The notes beneath the pieces are model-generated. The model saw only the letters and a list, made by a program, of their open reading frames with translations. It had not been told where the DNA came from and did no database searches. Below are positions 1 through 6,600 of a DNA stretch of 64,000 nt, in pieces. Made by a program: the position numbers and the translations under genes. The stretch covers positions 4,340,001 through 4,404,000 of the forward strand of contig NZ_CP019431.1 in the NCBI RefSeq assembly GCF_009866765.1, in the 5' to 3' direction. Every line of letters begins with the position of its first letter. The first letter of the stretch is position 1. The DNA is from Pseudomonas sp. S35 (GTDB taxonomy: Bacteria > Pseudomonadota > Gammaproteobacteria > Pseudomonadales > Pseudomonadaceae).

Positions 1-328
1 TGCGCTTGGCGGTGCACTCGCCCAGGTCCACGGTCAACCAGACCAGGGCGTGCGCCACGTTGATGTCCTGGCCATTGGCGACAGGCGAGTACAGCGCGTG
101 CCCGAAGTGCTGCAGCGGCTTTGGCAGCGTCCCAATGGCAGATTGCACAAGGCCGGCAGCGAGCATGTGCGCGCACCGGCCGTTGCTGTCACGCATCGAG
201 GGCATGGTTTCACCGATCACCCTGCCCCGCTTGCCCAGCTTGATACGCTCTTGGGCTGCTGCAAGCACCGAGTCGCGGCTCTCGTGAAGCGCCTCCCGCC
301 ATGCTTGCCGTGCGCTGATCAGTCTCAT
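1..328 (-). CDS. Prophage protein of unknown function, 3' end outside window
   Basis: An open frame starts at the ATG at 328 behind a GGGGGA ribosome site and stays open to base 1, giving at least 109 residues beginning MRLISARQAW. I recognise no enzyme motif. It is the most downstream visible gene of the leftward early operon, after rusA and the HNH gene. In lambdoid phages the late antiterminator or another late regulator often sits there, so a Q-like role is possible but is inferred from position only. The frame has uniform phage-like codon use and no stop, which supports it over the opposite-strand frames. Confidence 0.6.
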   Translation of the reverse strand, partial: MRLISARQAWREALHESRDSVLAAAQERIKLGKRGRVIGETMPSMRDSNGRCAHMLAAGLVQSAIGTLPKPLQHFGHALYSPVANGQDINVAHALVWLTVDLGECTAKR

Positions 329-368
329 AAATCCCCCTCATTGCGTATTTTCGCGTATTGCTGATCTT

Positions 369-1049
369 TCACAGGCACAGCGGTGGCTCATTTGGCGAAG
401 CGAACTCCCCGTGGTGAATCAGTGCTGCTGCGTCGTATGCCGCTGCGGCCTGCTCGCGGGTGTCGAAGTTGCCCAGGCGAATCTCCGCACGATCCACTGT
501 GATACGAGCACGCCACCGGCCTTCCGCCGTTTGCGAGACGCCTTTGAACCCGCTGGTGTTGTTCGTGGCAATGCGGGTGTTCCTAGCGTTCTGGGTCTGG
601 GTGGCAATGCGCAGATTTGCGCGGCGATTATTGGTTTTATCGCCGCTGATATGGTCAACACCGCCGCCCTTTGCTTCCCCGTAGATGATCCAGCGATGCA
701 TGGTGGTGGATGTTTTGAACCCCGGCGGTCTACCAGCAACGTACCCACGTGGGTCAAGCGTCCAGGCGATATCGCGAACTTCGTCCAGGTCCTGCAGGTC
801 GATCTGGGCATATCCGTAGAACACGCCTTTGCGGCCATGCAGCGGGATCAACGCATGATCTGGGTGCAGCTCAATCTCGCGCCGGTCGAAGACTGCGCCG
901 AACAGTTCTACCTCGGCGGCGAGCCTGGCCTGCTTGGCAGAGTCGAATTCCCGGTACCAGCCCAGATATTTGTTCTTGCCTTCGTAGCCGATGGCGGCAG
1001 TCCAGCCACCGGTTTTGTGTGGAAAAACACCCCTAAATTTCTGGTCCAT
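369..1049 (-). CDS. HNH endonuclease with AP2-type DNA-binding domains
   Basis: The 226-residue protein looks like AP2 - HNH - AP2. An N-terminal segment (about residues 4-55, beginning FRGVFPHKTGGW) resembles an AP2-like fold. The centre carries an HNH_3 core with MHRWII, then VDHISGDKTNNRRANLR. The C-terminus (NTSGFKGVSQ to YDAAALIHHG) is a clear AP2 domain. Such proteins are usually free-standing homing endonucleases that cut intronless or endonuclease-less alleles. I chose the ATG at 1049 because an AGGTG lies 6 nt upstream; a GTG at 1058 directly abuts the rusA stop. It sits between rusA and the next gene, a common insertion point for selfish HNH genes in phages. Confidence 0.85.
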   Translation of the reverse strand: MDQKFRGVFPHKTGGWTAAIGYEGKNKYLGWYREFDSAKQARLAAEVELFGAVFDRREIELHPDHALIPLHGRKGVFYGYAQIDLQDLDEVRDIAWTLDPRGYVAGRPPGFKTSTTMHRWIIYGEAKGGGVDHISGDKTNNRRANLRIATQTQNARNTRIATNNTSGFKGVSQTAEGRWRARITVDRAEIRLGNFDTREQAAAAYDAAALIHHGEFASPNEPPLCL

Positions 1050-1058
1050 GATCAGCAC

Positions 1059-1502
1059 CTACGCCGGAAGCATTGTGAGTGGAACGATTCGAACCCGAAC
1101 GCCTGGCGTTGCAGCAAAGCGCTTGCTCAACGACACGTTCACGACCTGAACGTCGTCTTTCCAGACGATGTTGTTGAGCGCATCGCAGACCGCTTTCAGG
1201 CAGTTGTCCGCGTCACACTTGATGGTAGGAGCGATTTCACCTGCTAAGGCGCCGGCCTTTTTCTTCTTCGACCAAGAGTCTCGTATGGGGTGGAGCATGT
1301 TCATTTCGAGCAACACCGGGCCGGTGATGAGCGCCCTGCCGTCCATTGCCTGCTGTGCAGCGAAGGCAATAACGCCCTCGTAGGCCAGGGTCTTGGCTGG
1401 GGTGAACATCCGCGCTTGCCCCGCGACAGAGCCAACGCGGGGCCGTCCCTTGCCTTGCGGCTCACCTGGCACGAAGAACGACACGGGGTTTAGGTCGGTC
1501 AC
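1059..1502 (-). CDS. rusA: RusA-family Holliday junction resolvase
   Basis: The 147-residue protein fits RusA, which resolves Holliday junctions as a dimer and often replaces RuvC in lambdoid phages. The N-terminus has GEPQGKGRPR. The acidic active site is CDADN (D97, D99) followed by CDALN and WKDD (D116, D117), matching the family DxDN/DDxxV pattern. A lysine run (residues 79-82) precedes it. The GTG start at 1502 overlaps the upstream stop by 4 nt (GTGA), indicating translational coupling; the frame is open further upstream, but that start would overlap deeply. It follows the O/P replication genes in the leftward operon. Confidence 0.9.
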   Translation of the reverse strand: MTDLNPVSFFVPGEPQGKGRPRVGSVAGQARMFTPAKTLAYEGVIAFAAQQAMDGRALITGPVLLEMNMLHPIRDSWSKKKKAGALAGEIAPTIKCDADNCLKAVCDALNNIVWKDDVQVVNVSLSKRFAATPGVRVRIVPLTMLPA

Positions 1503-1945
1503 GACTGCTCTCCCTTGCTCATTGCGTCGATAGCCTTGTCCACATCCTGAGCGCGAAAGCGCACTCCCTTGAACCACAGCGGCACGCTCAGGTAGAACTG
1601 ATGCACGGCTTCGCTTTTATCCCTGAGCCATTGGTAGCGGTCAGCATCCTTTCGGAGCCCGTCAGCCTCTTGCGTCCAGTCGAGCCAAGCGTCGAGGTCG
1701 TAGTCGCCCTTCATGCCGGCGCGCAGTCGCTTGTTCTCGGCGATCAGGGCCAGGACTGCGGCAGGGTTGGCGGCGGCAATGAACTTGGTGTTTTCTGGCT
1801 GGGCGCAATCGGCGACTGAGCGCCACGATTCAACGTAGGTCGTCCCATCCTCAACGCGGGCTGGGCAAACGTAAGACCCGTCATAGCTCCAAGGGCCTTG
1901 TGTTGCAGCTTCTGCCAGCCGTTCCAGTTCGCTGTAATCACGCAT
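1499..1945 (-). CDS. Ea22/Ead-like phage protein
   Basis: The 148-residue protein carries the usual Ead/Ea22-type signature: LERLAEAATQGPW near the N-terminus, then FIAAANPAAVLALIAEN around residues 55-71, followed by a polar region. The family is widespread in phages and cryptic prophages and its function is unknown. The start overlaps the P-like gene by 8 nt and the stop overlaps rusA by 4 nt, so it belongs to the leftward operon. Confidence 0.75.
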   Translation of the reverse strand: MRDYSELERLAEAATQGPWSYDGSYVCPARVEDGTTYVESWRSVADCAQPENTKFIAAANPAAVLALIAENKRLRAGMKGDYDLDAWLDWTQEADGLRKDADRYQWLRDKSEAVHQFYLSVPLWFKGVRFRAQDVDKAIDAMSKGEQS

Positions 1946-2657
1946 GTTCGTCTCTCCGAATGCCGAGTTTTGCCAGCAGCAGTGCGCGGCACGATTTGGG
2001 GTCTGTTGGGATTTCGAGGGTGGCGACCAGCTCGTCGGCGACCTTGCGGGAGTGTTCCAACTGAATCTGTTCCCGCGGCCGCATGCTTTCGTGGCTCAGG
2101 CCTTTGGAAATTCGCCCTTCCAGCGGCTGGCCGGTCTGTGCCCGGCGCATGACGATGGCGTAGTTGCGTTCGAAGCGTTGCTTGAGGGCCTTGTCGTCTG
2201 TCCTGGCTGAACGCAAGTCGAACGTGCTGGTGGCCTCTGCTGCGATTCGTACCGCTGGATGGCTGTACTTCCCCTGCAGGGCTTGAATCCATGCATCGGC
2301 CTCATGCGGAAGGCCCATGTCTTCGGCGGTTGGCTTGCACCAGGCAACGAACTGGCCGACGTTGGGCAAAAACGGGCTGGACGACTTACGGGCCTGCTGG
2401 AAACCGAAAGCCAATTGCGCGTCGGAGTTGATACCGCCCTGGATGAAACCTGCGATCCACTCGCGCTTGGCGTTGTACAGCGCTTTGTCGTCGGTCCAAG
2501 CCTGGCGCCATGCCGGGAAAATGCCCTGCAGCTTGTCGAACACGGTGTTCACGATGTCGGCGGTTTGCTGATCGACCTTGATCGGCTGTGCGAGCGGGAT
2601 CTGCGCCAGCGCCTGTTGTGGGTCGAGGCCCTTGGTGATATCGGAAACGCGTTTCAT
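1938..2657 (-). CDS. Phage replication protein P (helicase loader type)
   Basis: The 239-residue protein resembles lambda P: an N-terminal region with QTADIVNTVFDKLQGIFPAW, the conserved AKREWIAGFIQGGI and the FLPNVGQFVAWCKP motif. Lambda P recruits the host DnaB helicase to O-bound origin DNA. Its start overlaps the stop of the upstream O-like gene (ATGA), as in lambda. The C-terminal part (EQIQLEHSRKVADELVATLE) is helical and charged. Confidence 0.87.
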   Translation of the reverse strand: MKRVSDITKGLDPQQALAQIPLAQPIKVDQQTADIVNTVFDKLQGIFPAWRQAWTDDKALYNAKREWIAGFIQGGINSDAQLAFGFQQARKSSSPFLPNVGQFVAWCKPTAEDMGLPHEADAWIQALQGKYSHPAVRIAAEATSTFDLRSARTDDKALKQRFERNYAIVMRRAQTGQPLEGRISKGLSHESMRPREQIQLEHSRKVADELVATLEIPTDPKSCRALLLAKLGIRRDEHA

Positions 2658-3412
2658 AGAATCGGCTCCAGTGCCCAGTCAGTGCTGGCCATGTCCAGGG
2701 GTGGGTTGCCGGTGCGCTGCGGTCCGCTCATGCGGCGGTTGGCGTCGTCCTGGGCCTTGAGAAACCAGGTGCGCCAAGTGGCTGGCCAATCGGCCTTGGT
2801 CCCGCCGCTACCGCGCCAGTAGTTCACGAACTTCTCGGTTTCATTGACCAGGTTCACGGCCGGGGTGCGTTCGGCTGCCCACTTGCGCATGTCGCCGGTG
2901 AGGTTGAACGGTTCGGGCAAACGGGATTTGCGCTTGGGTTTCGGGTCAGTCGGCGGCTTCGGATCAGCGTCAGGCTTTTCGTTTTCAGCAGCAGGGGGAT
3001 TAAGGGGGTTCTTATTCTGTTCTGTATCTGTTCTGTTCTGTTCTGGGGCGTTACTGGAACGTTTCTGTAACGTTTCACCTTGTTGCGCTTGCTGTTTCTT
3101 CTTGTCTCGCCAGGCCTTAACCCTTGCTGTGCTTGAGTCTGACTCGTATTGGCGGGTGCTCCAGTTACGCAAGGTCCAGTCGTCATTGATGAAACCTTTG
3201 GCCAAAAACACGACTTTTGTCTCGGCCAAAACTTCATCTGAAACACGCAAAGCGAACGCGATTGATGTTGCACGTTCCGTTACATGAAACGTTTCAATAC
3301 CGTTACTGCATTCAAGGCAAAAGAGCATGACCAGGCGGCGCTGCATGGCCTCGCTCATCATCTGTACTTTCGGGTCAGTGGCGAACTCGCCATACATCCG
3401 GAACCAATCCAT
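2654..3412 (-). CDS. Phage replication initiator (O-like, winged-helix)
   Basis: The 252-residue protein begins MDWFRMYGEFATDPKVQ, the typical start of phage replisome organisers with an N-terminal winged-helix domain (about residues 1-110). A low-complexity linker rich in Q, N and P follows, and then a C-terminal domain with WAAERTPAVNL and WPATWRTWF. It should bind the phage origin and hand over to the P-like protein. The ATG at 3412 (or a GTG at 3415) overlaps the cII-like stop. The DNA encoding the linker contains short repeats that could be the origin, as lambda ori lies inside O. Confidence 0.82.
   Translation of the reverse strand: MDWFRMYGEFATDPKVQMMSEAMQRRLVMLFCLECSNGIETFHVTERATSIAFALRVSDEVLAETKVVFLAKGFINDDWTLRNWSTRQYESDSSTARVKAWRDKKKQQAQQGETLQKRSSNAPEQNRTDTEQNKNPLNPPAAENEKPDADPKPPTDPKPKRKSRLPEPFNLTGDMRKWAAERTPAVNLVNETEKFVNYWRGSGGTKADWPATWRTWFLKAQDDANRRMSGPQRTGNPPLDMASTDWALEPIL
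3010..3080. repeat. Iteron-like repeats inside the O-like gene, candidate phage origin
   Basis: The + strand shows five TTCTG units at 3015-3019, 3020-3024, 3031-3035, 3036-3040 and 3041-3045, in an A/T-richer stretch. Next come GAACGTTTC at 3057-3065 and TAACGTTTC at 3068-3076. A related perfect palindrome, GAAACGTTTC, lies at 3286-3295. Lambda-type origins are repeats plus an AT-rich block within the O gene. The assignment is inference; the repeats could simply reflect the Q/N/T-rich linker they encode. Confidence 0.35.
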
Positions 3413-3720
3413 CACTCACGCTCCAGCTGGTCAGTGTCCTGAATCAGCTCCATGTAGCGCTTGGCCTGGTGTAGCAGGGTCGCAATGTCCCGCTTGTCGA
3501 AGCACTGCATGGCCTTCGGCACCACTTTCAGATCGAGCACCGCCAGGATTTGGCAGAACTGCTCGAACTTCTCCGGTTTCATGCGGCTGATGGTTGCTTC
3601 ATCGACGCCGACTGCAAGCGCCACGGGCGCATTGCCGACAGATGCAAGCGCCTGCATGAGAACCACATAGTTCCTGCGGGCCCTTGCAGTCTGCTCGGGG
3701 CTTAATGGGCTCGTTGGCAT
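3412..3720 (-). CDS. CII-like transcriptional activator
   Basis: The 102-residue protein matches the CII family in size and layout: a helix-turn-helix (VALAVGVDEATISRM, about residues 34-48), then KFEQFCQILAVLDLKVVP, typical of CII and Cro-like activators, and a charged tail. It lies between cro and the O-like gene exactly as cII does in lambda. It would activate lysogeny promoters such as those for cI or int. The ATG is 2 nt after the cro stop (TAG CC ATG). Confidence 0.8.
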   Translation of the reverse strand: MPTSPLSPEQTARARRNYVVLMQALASVGNAPVALAVGVDEATISRMKPEKFEQFCQILAVLDLKVVPKAMQCFDKRDIATLLHQAKRYMELIQDTDQLERE

Positions 3721-3722
3721 GG

Positions 3723-3911
3723 CTATGCCACCGACTGAGACCGGCTTTCTTGGCCGGCCTTCAGTGCACCATCTGTGAGCTTTTCCAGTTGGTACTGGCG
3801 CAACTCGGGGACTTCATCCCCCCACTGCCGCACGGCCTCGTAGGTGATCTTGAGGGCCTGCGCAAGCTTGGGGATGGAGCCGTAATAATCAATCGCTGTC
3901 TGGCGTTTCAT
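3723..3911 (-). CDS. Cro-like repressor
   Basis: The 62-residue protein has the DNA-binding pattern YYGSIPKLAQALKITYEAVRQW, typical of the short Cro/YdaS-type regulators opposite cI. The ATG at 3911 has a strong GGAGG 5 nt upstream; longer in-frame starts would run through the operators. It is the first gene of the leftward operon, divergent from cI. Its recognition-helix residues YEAVRQW also occur in the cI protein (residues 35-41), so both should read the same operators. Confidence 0.83.
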   Translation of the reverse strand: MKRQTAIDYYGSIPKLAQALKITYEAVRQWGDEVPELRQYQLEKLTDGALKAGQESRSQSVA

Positions 3912-3940
3912 AGGCACCTCCAATGCTGTTACGCCAAATT

Positions 3941-3988
3941 CAAGCATGCTTGTATTTAATAAGCAAGCATGCTTGACAAGCCAACTTG
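3941..3988. promoter_or_regulatory. OR-like operator cluster between cro and cI
   Basis: Three 12-bp sites of the form CAAG-N4-CTTG lie in the 89-bp cI-cro gap. Perfect CAAGCATGCTTG occurs at 3941-3952 and 3964-3975, and CAAGCCAACTTG at 3977-3988. The spacings are 23 and 13 bp. Leftward, TTGGCT or TTGTCA with TATTAA or AATACA can form PR across the sites. The layout mirrors lambda OR1-3, and the same half-sites recur at 5095-5149. Confidence 0.85.
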
Positions 3989-4000
3989 TAGATTGGGCAG

Positions 4001-4717
4001 ATGAACATCACTGATCGAATGACGAAACTTGTATTGGCACGGAAGCCTGAAACCGGCGTACGTGGCGTAAAACGGCTCATCGCAACCACGTGCGATGTCA
4101 GTTACGAAGCCGTGCGCCAATGGTTCGCTGGGGATACCGGGAACATAAAGAACCACAACCTGCTGGCGCTGGCCCGTGGACTGGATACGACAGTCGACTG
4201 GCTACTGGATGGCGTCGGCGATCCACCGAGGCGGCGTGCCATGGACAACGTAGTGATAGGTGACTTCTCCCGACAGCAGCGGGACGACGAAATTGATATT
4301 CCTCAGTACGATGTTGTCGCCTCCATGGGGCCTGGCCAGGTCCTGCCAAAGGAATACATCGAGACGGTCCGGAACATCACCGTTCGAACCGAATACCTTC
4401 GTGAACAGGGCATTACCTATACCCACGGCGACAACCTGTCAGTGATTACGGGATTCGGCGAAAGCATGGGCGCCACCTTTTCCAGTGGCGATCCGCTGAT
4501 CGTTGACCAGGGCGTCAATGAGGTGGTGGTTGACGGTGTTTACGTCTTTACACTTGATGGCATGCTGTACATCAAGCGCCTGCAGCGCCTACCCAAGATG
4601 TTGCGCATGATCTCGGATAACGAGACCTTCCCGCCCTACGACATCAAGGGTGCCGAACTGGAAGGCATGATCATTCACGCCCGAGTGTTGCTGGCCTGGA
4701 ACGCAAGGAAGCTTTGA
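4001..4717 (+). CDS. CI-type repressor with S24 autoprotease domain
   Basis: The 238-residue protein has an N-terminal helix-turn-helix (CDVSYEAVRQWFAG, residues 31-44) and a C-terminal LexA/UmuD-like S24 domain. The likely catalytic pair is Ser155 (GFGESMGATF) and Lys192 (LYIKRLQR). The segment before the protease domain reads YDVVASMGPGQV, so cleavage would be near Ala107-Ser108 rather than at a textbook Ala-Gly. It should maintain lysogeny and be inactivated in the SOS response. The ATG at 4001 lies 13 bp past the third operator with only a weak ribosome site, consistent with a short leader from PRM. Confidence 0.9.
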   Translation: MNITDRMTKLVLARKPETGVRGVKRLIATTCDVSYEAVRQWFAGDTGNIKNHNLLALARGLDTTVDWLLDGVGDPPRRRAMDNVVIGDFSRQQRDDEIDIPQYDVVASMGPGQVLPKEYIETVRNITVRTEYLREQGITYTHGDNLSVITGFGESMGATFSSGDPLIVDQGVNEVVVDGVYVFTLDGMLYIKRLQRLPKMLRMISDNETFPPYDIKGAELEGMIIHARVLLAWNARKL

Positions 4718-4718
4718 A

Positions 4719-5033
4719 ATGGGTGTTCAAGACGAAAGCCCTGAGGATTACGCTGCGCGGGCCAGAGATGCAGATGAAATTACGGTGGCCAGGAAAGGCA
4801 GAAAGCCGGACTACAACGACGGCAATCAGGCCGTATTTGTCGGGTTTATCGCCGGGACATCCTCACTGATCGCCCTCGCAATTGCCGGCGATATCGGCGA
4901 GCGCGCTGACTGGGCCGTAGTCATAGTTTCGCTTGGCGCCGCAGCAGTGAACTACGTCTACCGTCAGTGGTACGCGAAAAAATGGCATGAGGCCTGGCGC
5001 AAGCGAATGCAGGAAACGCAGCCAAAAGGCTGA
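4719..5033 (+). CDS. Small prophage membrane protein co-transcribed with cI
   Basis: The 104-residue protein starts 1 nt after the cI stop. It has a charged N-terminus, two predicted membrane helices (about residues 38-58 and 66-82, AVFVGFIAGTSSLIALAIAG and WAVVIVSLGAAAVNYVY) and a basic tail. I do not recognise the family. Because it is expressed with the repressor it is likely a lysogenic-conversion gene; a superinfection-exclusion role is plausible but is inferred from position and topology only. Confidence 0.7.
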   Translation: MGVQDESPEDYAARARDADEITVARKGRKPDYNDGNQAVFVGFIAGTSSLIALAIAGDIGERADWAVVIVSLGAAAVNYVYRQWYAKKWHEAWRKRMQETQPKG

Positions 5034-5050
5034 AACGAACAGAAAACCCG

Positions 5051-5076
5051 AGCCCGCCACTGAGCGGGCTTTTTTT
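5051..5076 (+). terminator. Rho-independent terminator of the cI operon
   Basis: AGCCCGC (5051-5057) pairs with GCGGGCT (5064-5070) and is followed by a run of seven T. It lies 18 nt after the membrane-protein stop and just before the OL-like sites. Confidence 0.9.
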
Positions 5077-5094
5077 CGTCACGAGGAAAATACA

Positions 5095-5149
5095 CAAGTG
5101 AACTTGCATATCGGATACAAGCATGCTTTTATAAGTGCAAGTCCGCTTG
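5095..5149. promoter_or_regulatory. OL-like operator cluster and PL promoter region
   Basis: CAAGTGAACTTG (5095-5106), CAAGCATGCTTT (5118-5129) and CAAGTCCGCTTG (5138-5149) carry the CAAG-N4-CTTG half-sites of the OR-like cluster, spaced 23 and 20 bp. TTGCAT (5104-5109) with TTTATA or TATAAG near 5128-5135 is a candidate rightward promoter overlapped by the middle and last sites. This fits a CI/Cro-controlled PL driving the long operon toward int. Confidence 0.78.
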
Positions 5150-5527
5150 CATATGCAGCGAGACGGCGAAAGCCAACGCTCTTTAGTTCCACCGCAAAAC
5201 CAAAGGCAGCAATGGTCCGGCCTGAACAGACCAGATGGGGGGCCTCCACCCAAGGCGCGAAGCGTAAAGCGCCAAGAATGGAGAGGTTGCAGTCCTGCAT
5301 GGGCGTGGCGACCTGTTGAGCTCTCAGAGCTCCCGAACAAGTAATCGCCCAGTCCGCAGGTGGCGTGTAACAGCGGCCAGCAGCACCGGATACCAAACAG
5401 AAACACCGAGCGCCTGGTAAACCAGGCTGCATCGGTCTGCGTCTTGAGTCCGGGTAGGGCTTGCCTCCGGCGCCACCAGATGGTGAAGACGCAGAACCAA
5501 TGCAGGAAAACAACCGGAGCAAGACCA
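5150..5527 (+). other. Long structured leader of the PL operon, no confident gene
   Basis: I find no convincing coding frame with a ribosome site in this 378-bp stretch. It carries several strong inverted repeats: GGCGC/GCGCC (5254-5258 and 5269-5273), a perfect GAGCTCT-C-AGAGCTC (5318-5332), and GCCTGG-TAAA-CCAGGC (5412-5427). In lambdoid phages this position holds the N gene and nut sites, or put-type RNA elements in HK022. A short arginine-rich frame (AARRRKPT, near 5155) has no good start codon. Confidence 0.45.
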
Positions 5528-5659
5528 ATGCAAATCATGATCAAGAGCAAGTTCGCAGGCACCGTTTACGTTCAGTGCTGGACCGTCGCAACCGGGCAGG
5601 CGCAGGCATTTGTCTGCGAGGACGGTTATGACGGCCCTTGCTGCCTCGTTTCCTTTTGA
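5528..5659 (+). CDS. Small phage protein, 43 aa
   Basis: The ATG at 5528 follows a GGAG about 10 nt upstream and encodes MQIMIKSKFAGTVYVQCWTV and on to CCLVSF. It has three cysteines, one at residue 17 and a CC pair near the end, and an acidic patch. No family is recognised. It opens the chain of small ORFs that runs to 6716. Confidence 0.55.
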   Translation: MQIMIKSKFAGTVYVQCWTVATGQAQAFVCEDGYDGPCCLVSF

Positions 5660-5724
5660 CCGCATCACCTCTGCCCATTCCACCGAGTGGGCAGACGGAT
5701 GTAATCACCGCCCTGGAGGCGACC

Positions 5725-6012
5725 ATGGAACACGAAATAGTTGTTGAGGGGTTTGTCCTCCAGGTGGAGGTGACCCATTGCTTGAATGCTCCGCCCTGCC
5801 CTGGCAGCTGGAACAGCGACTGGGACGCCCAGGGCGAACGGGAGCTGGAATTCAGCCTGGTGTCGGGCATCTGCTACGACGAAGACGGCGTGCGGATGGA
5901 TGTTCCGGACTACCAACTGCCGGTGCTGGCTCACCAGTACGGGCCGCAGATCACGCTGGCGCTGTGGGTCGAGATTGACGCCCGCAATCGCCGGCAACGG
6001 TGGGCAGCATGA
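5725..6012 (+). CDS. Small phage protein, 95 aa, unknown function
   Basis: The ATG at 5725 has a GGAG 7 nt upstream. The acidic protein reads MEHEIVVEGFVLQVEVTHCL, then CYDEDGVRMDVPDYQLPVL, with a beta-rich look. Its stop overlaps the next start (ATGA), showing coupled translation in the PL operon. No function is recognised. Confidence 0.7.
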   Translation: MEHEIVVEGFVLQVEVTHCLNAPPCPGSWNSDWDAQGERELEFSLVSGICYDEDGVRMDVPDYQLPVLAHQYGPQITLALWVEIDARNRRQRWAA

Positions 6013-6263
6013 GCCGCGCCTCCTACCTGTCCGCTCGGGCACGCAACGTTGCCCTGGACATGATCGATTCTCGGTTTGTCCTGTTGAACGCCGGCGACTC
6101 GTCGGCCACGTTGCACGCAGAAACGAGCATGGCCATTGAAATGGCCCACTCGCTGGGTGCGATCGATATGGATGAACACACCCACTACGTTGGCCGGCTG
6201 CACCGGATCTACACAATCCAGTCTGAGGCCTTTCTCGCCGATATTCGGAGGTCAGCACCGTGA
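6009..6263 (+). CDS. Small phage protein, 84 aa, unknown function
   Basis: It starts in a 4-nt overlap with the preceding gene. The sequence (MSRASYLSARARNVALDMID, then AMEMAHSLGAIDMDEHTHY-like helices) is largely alpha-helical with several histidines. The family is not recognised. Its stop overlaps the GTG of the next ORF (GTGA). Confidence 0.7.
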   Translation: MSRASYLSARARNVALDMIDSRFVLLNAGDSSATLHAETSMAIEMAHSLGAIDMDEHTHYVGRLHRIYTIQSEAFLADIRRSAP

Positions 6264-6394
6264 CCATCATCTGCCGAACAGTGAAAGAACTCAGAGACGC
6301 CCTGCAATCGCAGGGCTTTTTTCTGGTCGCCGATCTACCCCGACCGCTGCGCATCGAGATTCGCCGCGGCATGTTGATTGCGAGGTTTTCATGA
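6260..6394 (+). CDS. Tiny phage ORF (44 aa) containing an intrinsic terminator
   Basis: The GTG at 6260 overlaps the preceding stop and the TGA overlaps the next ATG, which argues that it is translated (VTIICRTVKELRDALQSQGF, then LVADLPRPLRIEIRRGM). A canonical hairpin plus T-run lies inside the frame at 6299-6322. The helix VKELRDALQSQGFFLV suggests a small folded protein. Function unknown. Confidence 0.55.
   Translation: MTIICRTVKELRDALQSQGFFLVADLPRPLRIEIRRGMLIARFS
6299..6322 (+). terminator. Intrinsic-terminator-like hairpin within the PL operon
   Basis: GCCCTGC (6299-6305), loop AATC, GCAGGGC (6310-6316), then six T. It points along the operon and lies within a small coding frame, so it would stop PL transcripts unless read through by an antitermination system or a translating ribosome. 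Confidence 0.7.
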
Positions 6395-6600
6395 TCAGCG
6401 TATTCCTCTGCTCCCCCACCAACAGCACGATGTTCACGCGCTGCTGCCAGGTGGCGATTTGTGACGATCAGGCCAACTGCCCCCGCTGCGGAAAAGAGGT
6501 CTACCCCGGCGCCGATGCCACTCAGCACCAGCGCCACGTTTCGCGCTGGAACATGGCTTTCGGTCCTACGCGCCGCGCCCAGTCGCAACGGTCGCCATGA
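6391..6600 (+). CDS. Small putative zinc-ribbon phage protein, 69 aa
   Basis: The sequence MISVFLCSPTNSTMFTRCCQ is followed by ICDDQANCPRCGKEVYP. The CC, C and CPRC cysteines suggest a zinc ribbon. It overlaps both neighbours by 4 nt (ATGA). No specific function is recognised. Confidence 0.65.
   Translation: MISVFLCSPTNSTMFTRCCQVAICDDQANCPRCGKEVYPGADATQHQRHVSRWNMAFGPTRRAQSQRSP

Noticed and set aside
5155-5319. Arginine-rich frame (AARRRKPT...) considered as an N-type antiterminator
   Set aside because: The position is right and it has an arginine cluster, but there is no usable start codon or ribosome site, so I left it as part of the structured leader.
5135-5344. Plus-strand frame of ~69 codons after the OL-like sites
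   Set aside because: Its GTG start lies within the promoter/operator cluster, there is no ribosome site, and the composition (Q/R/P rich) looks like structured RNA rather than protein.
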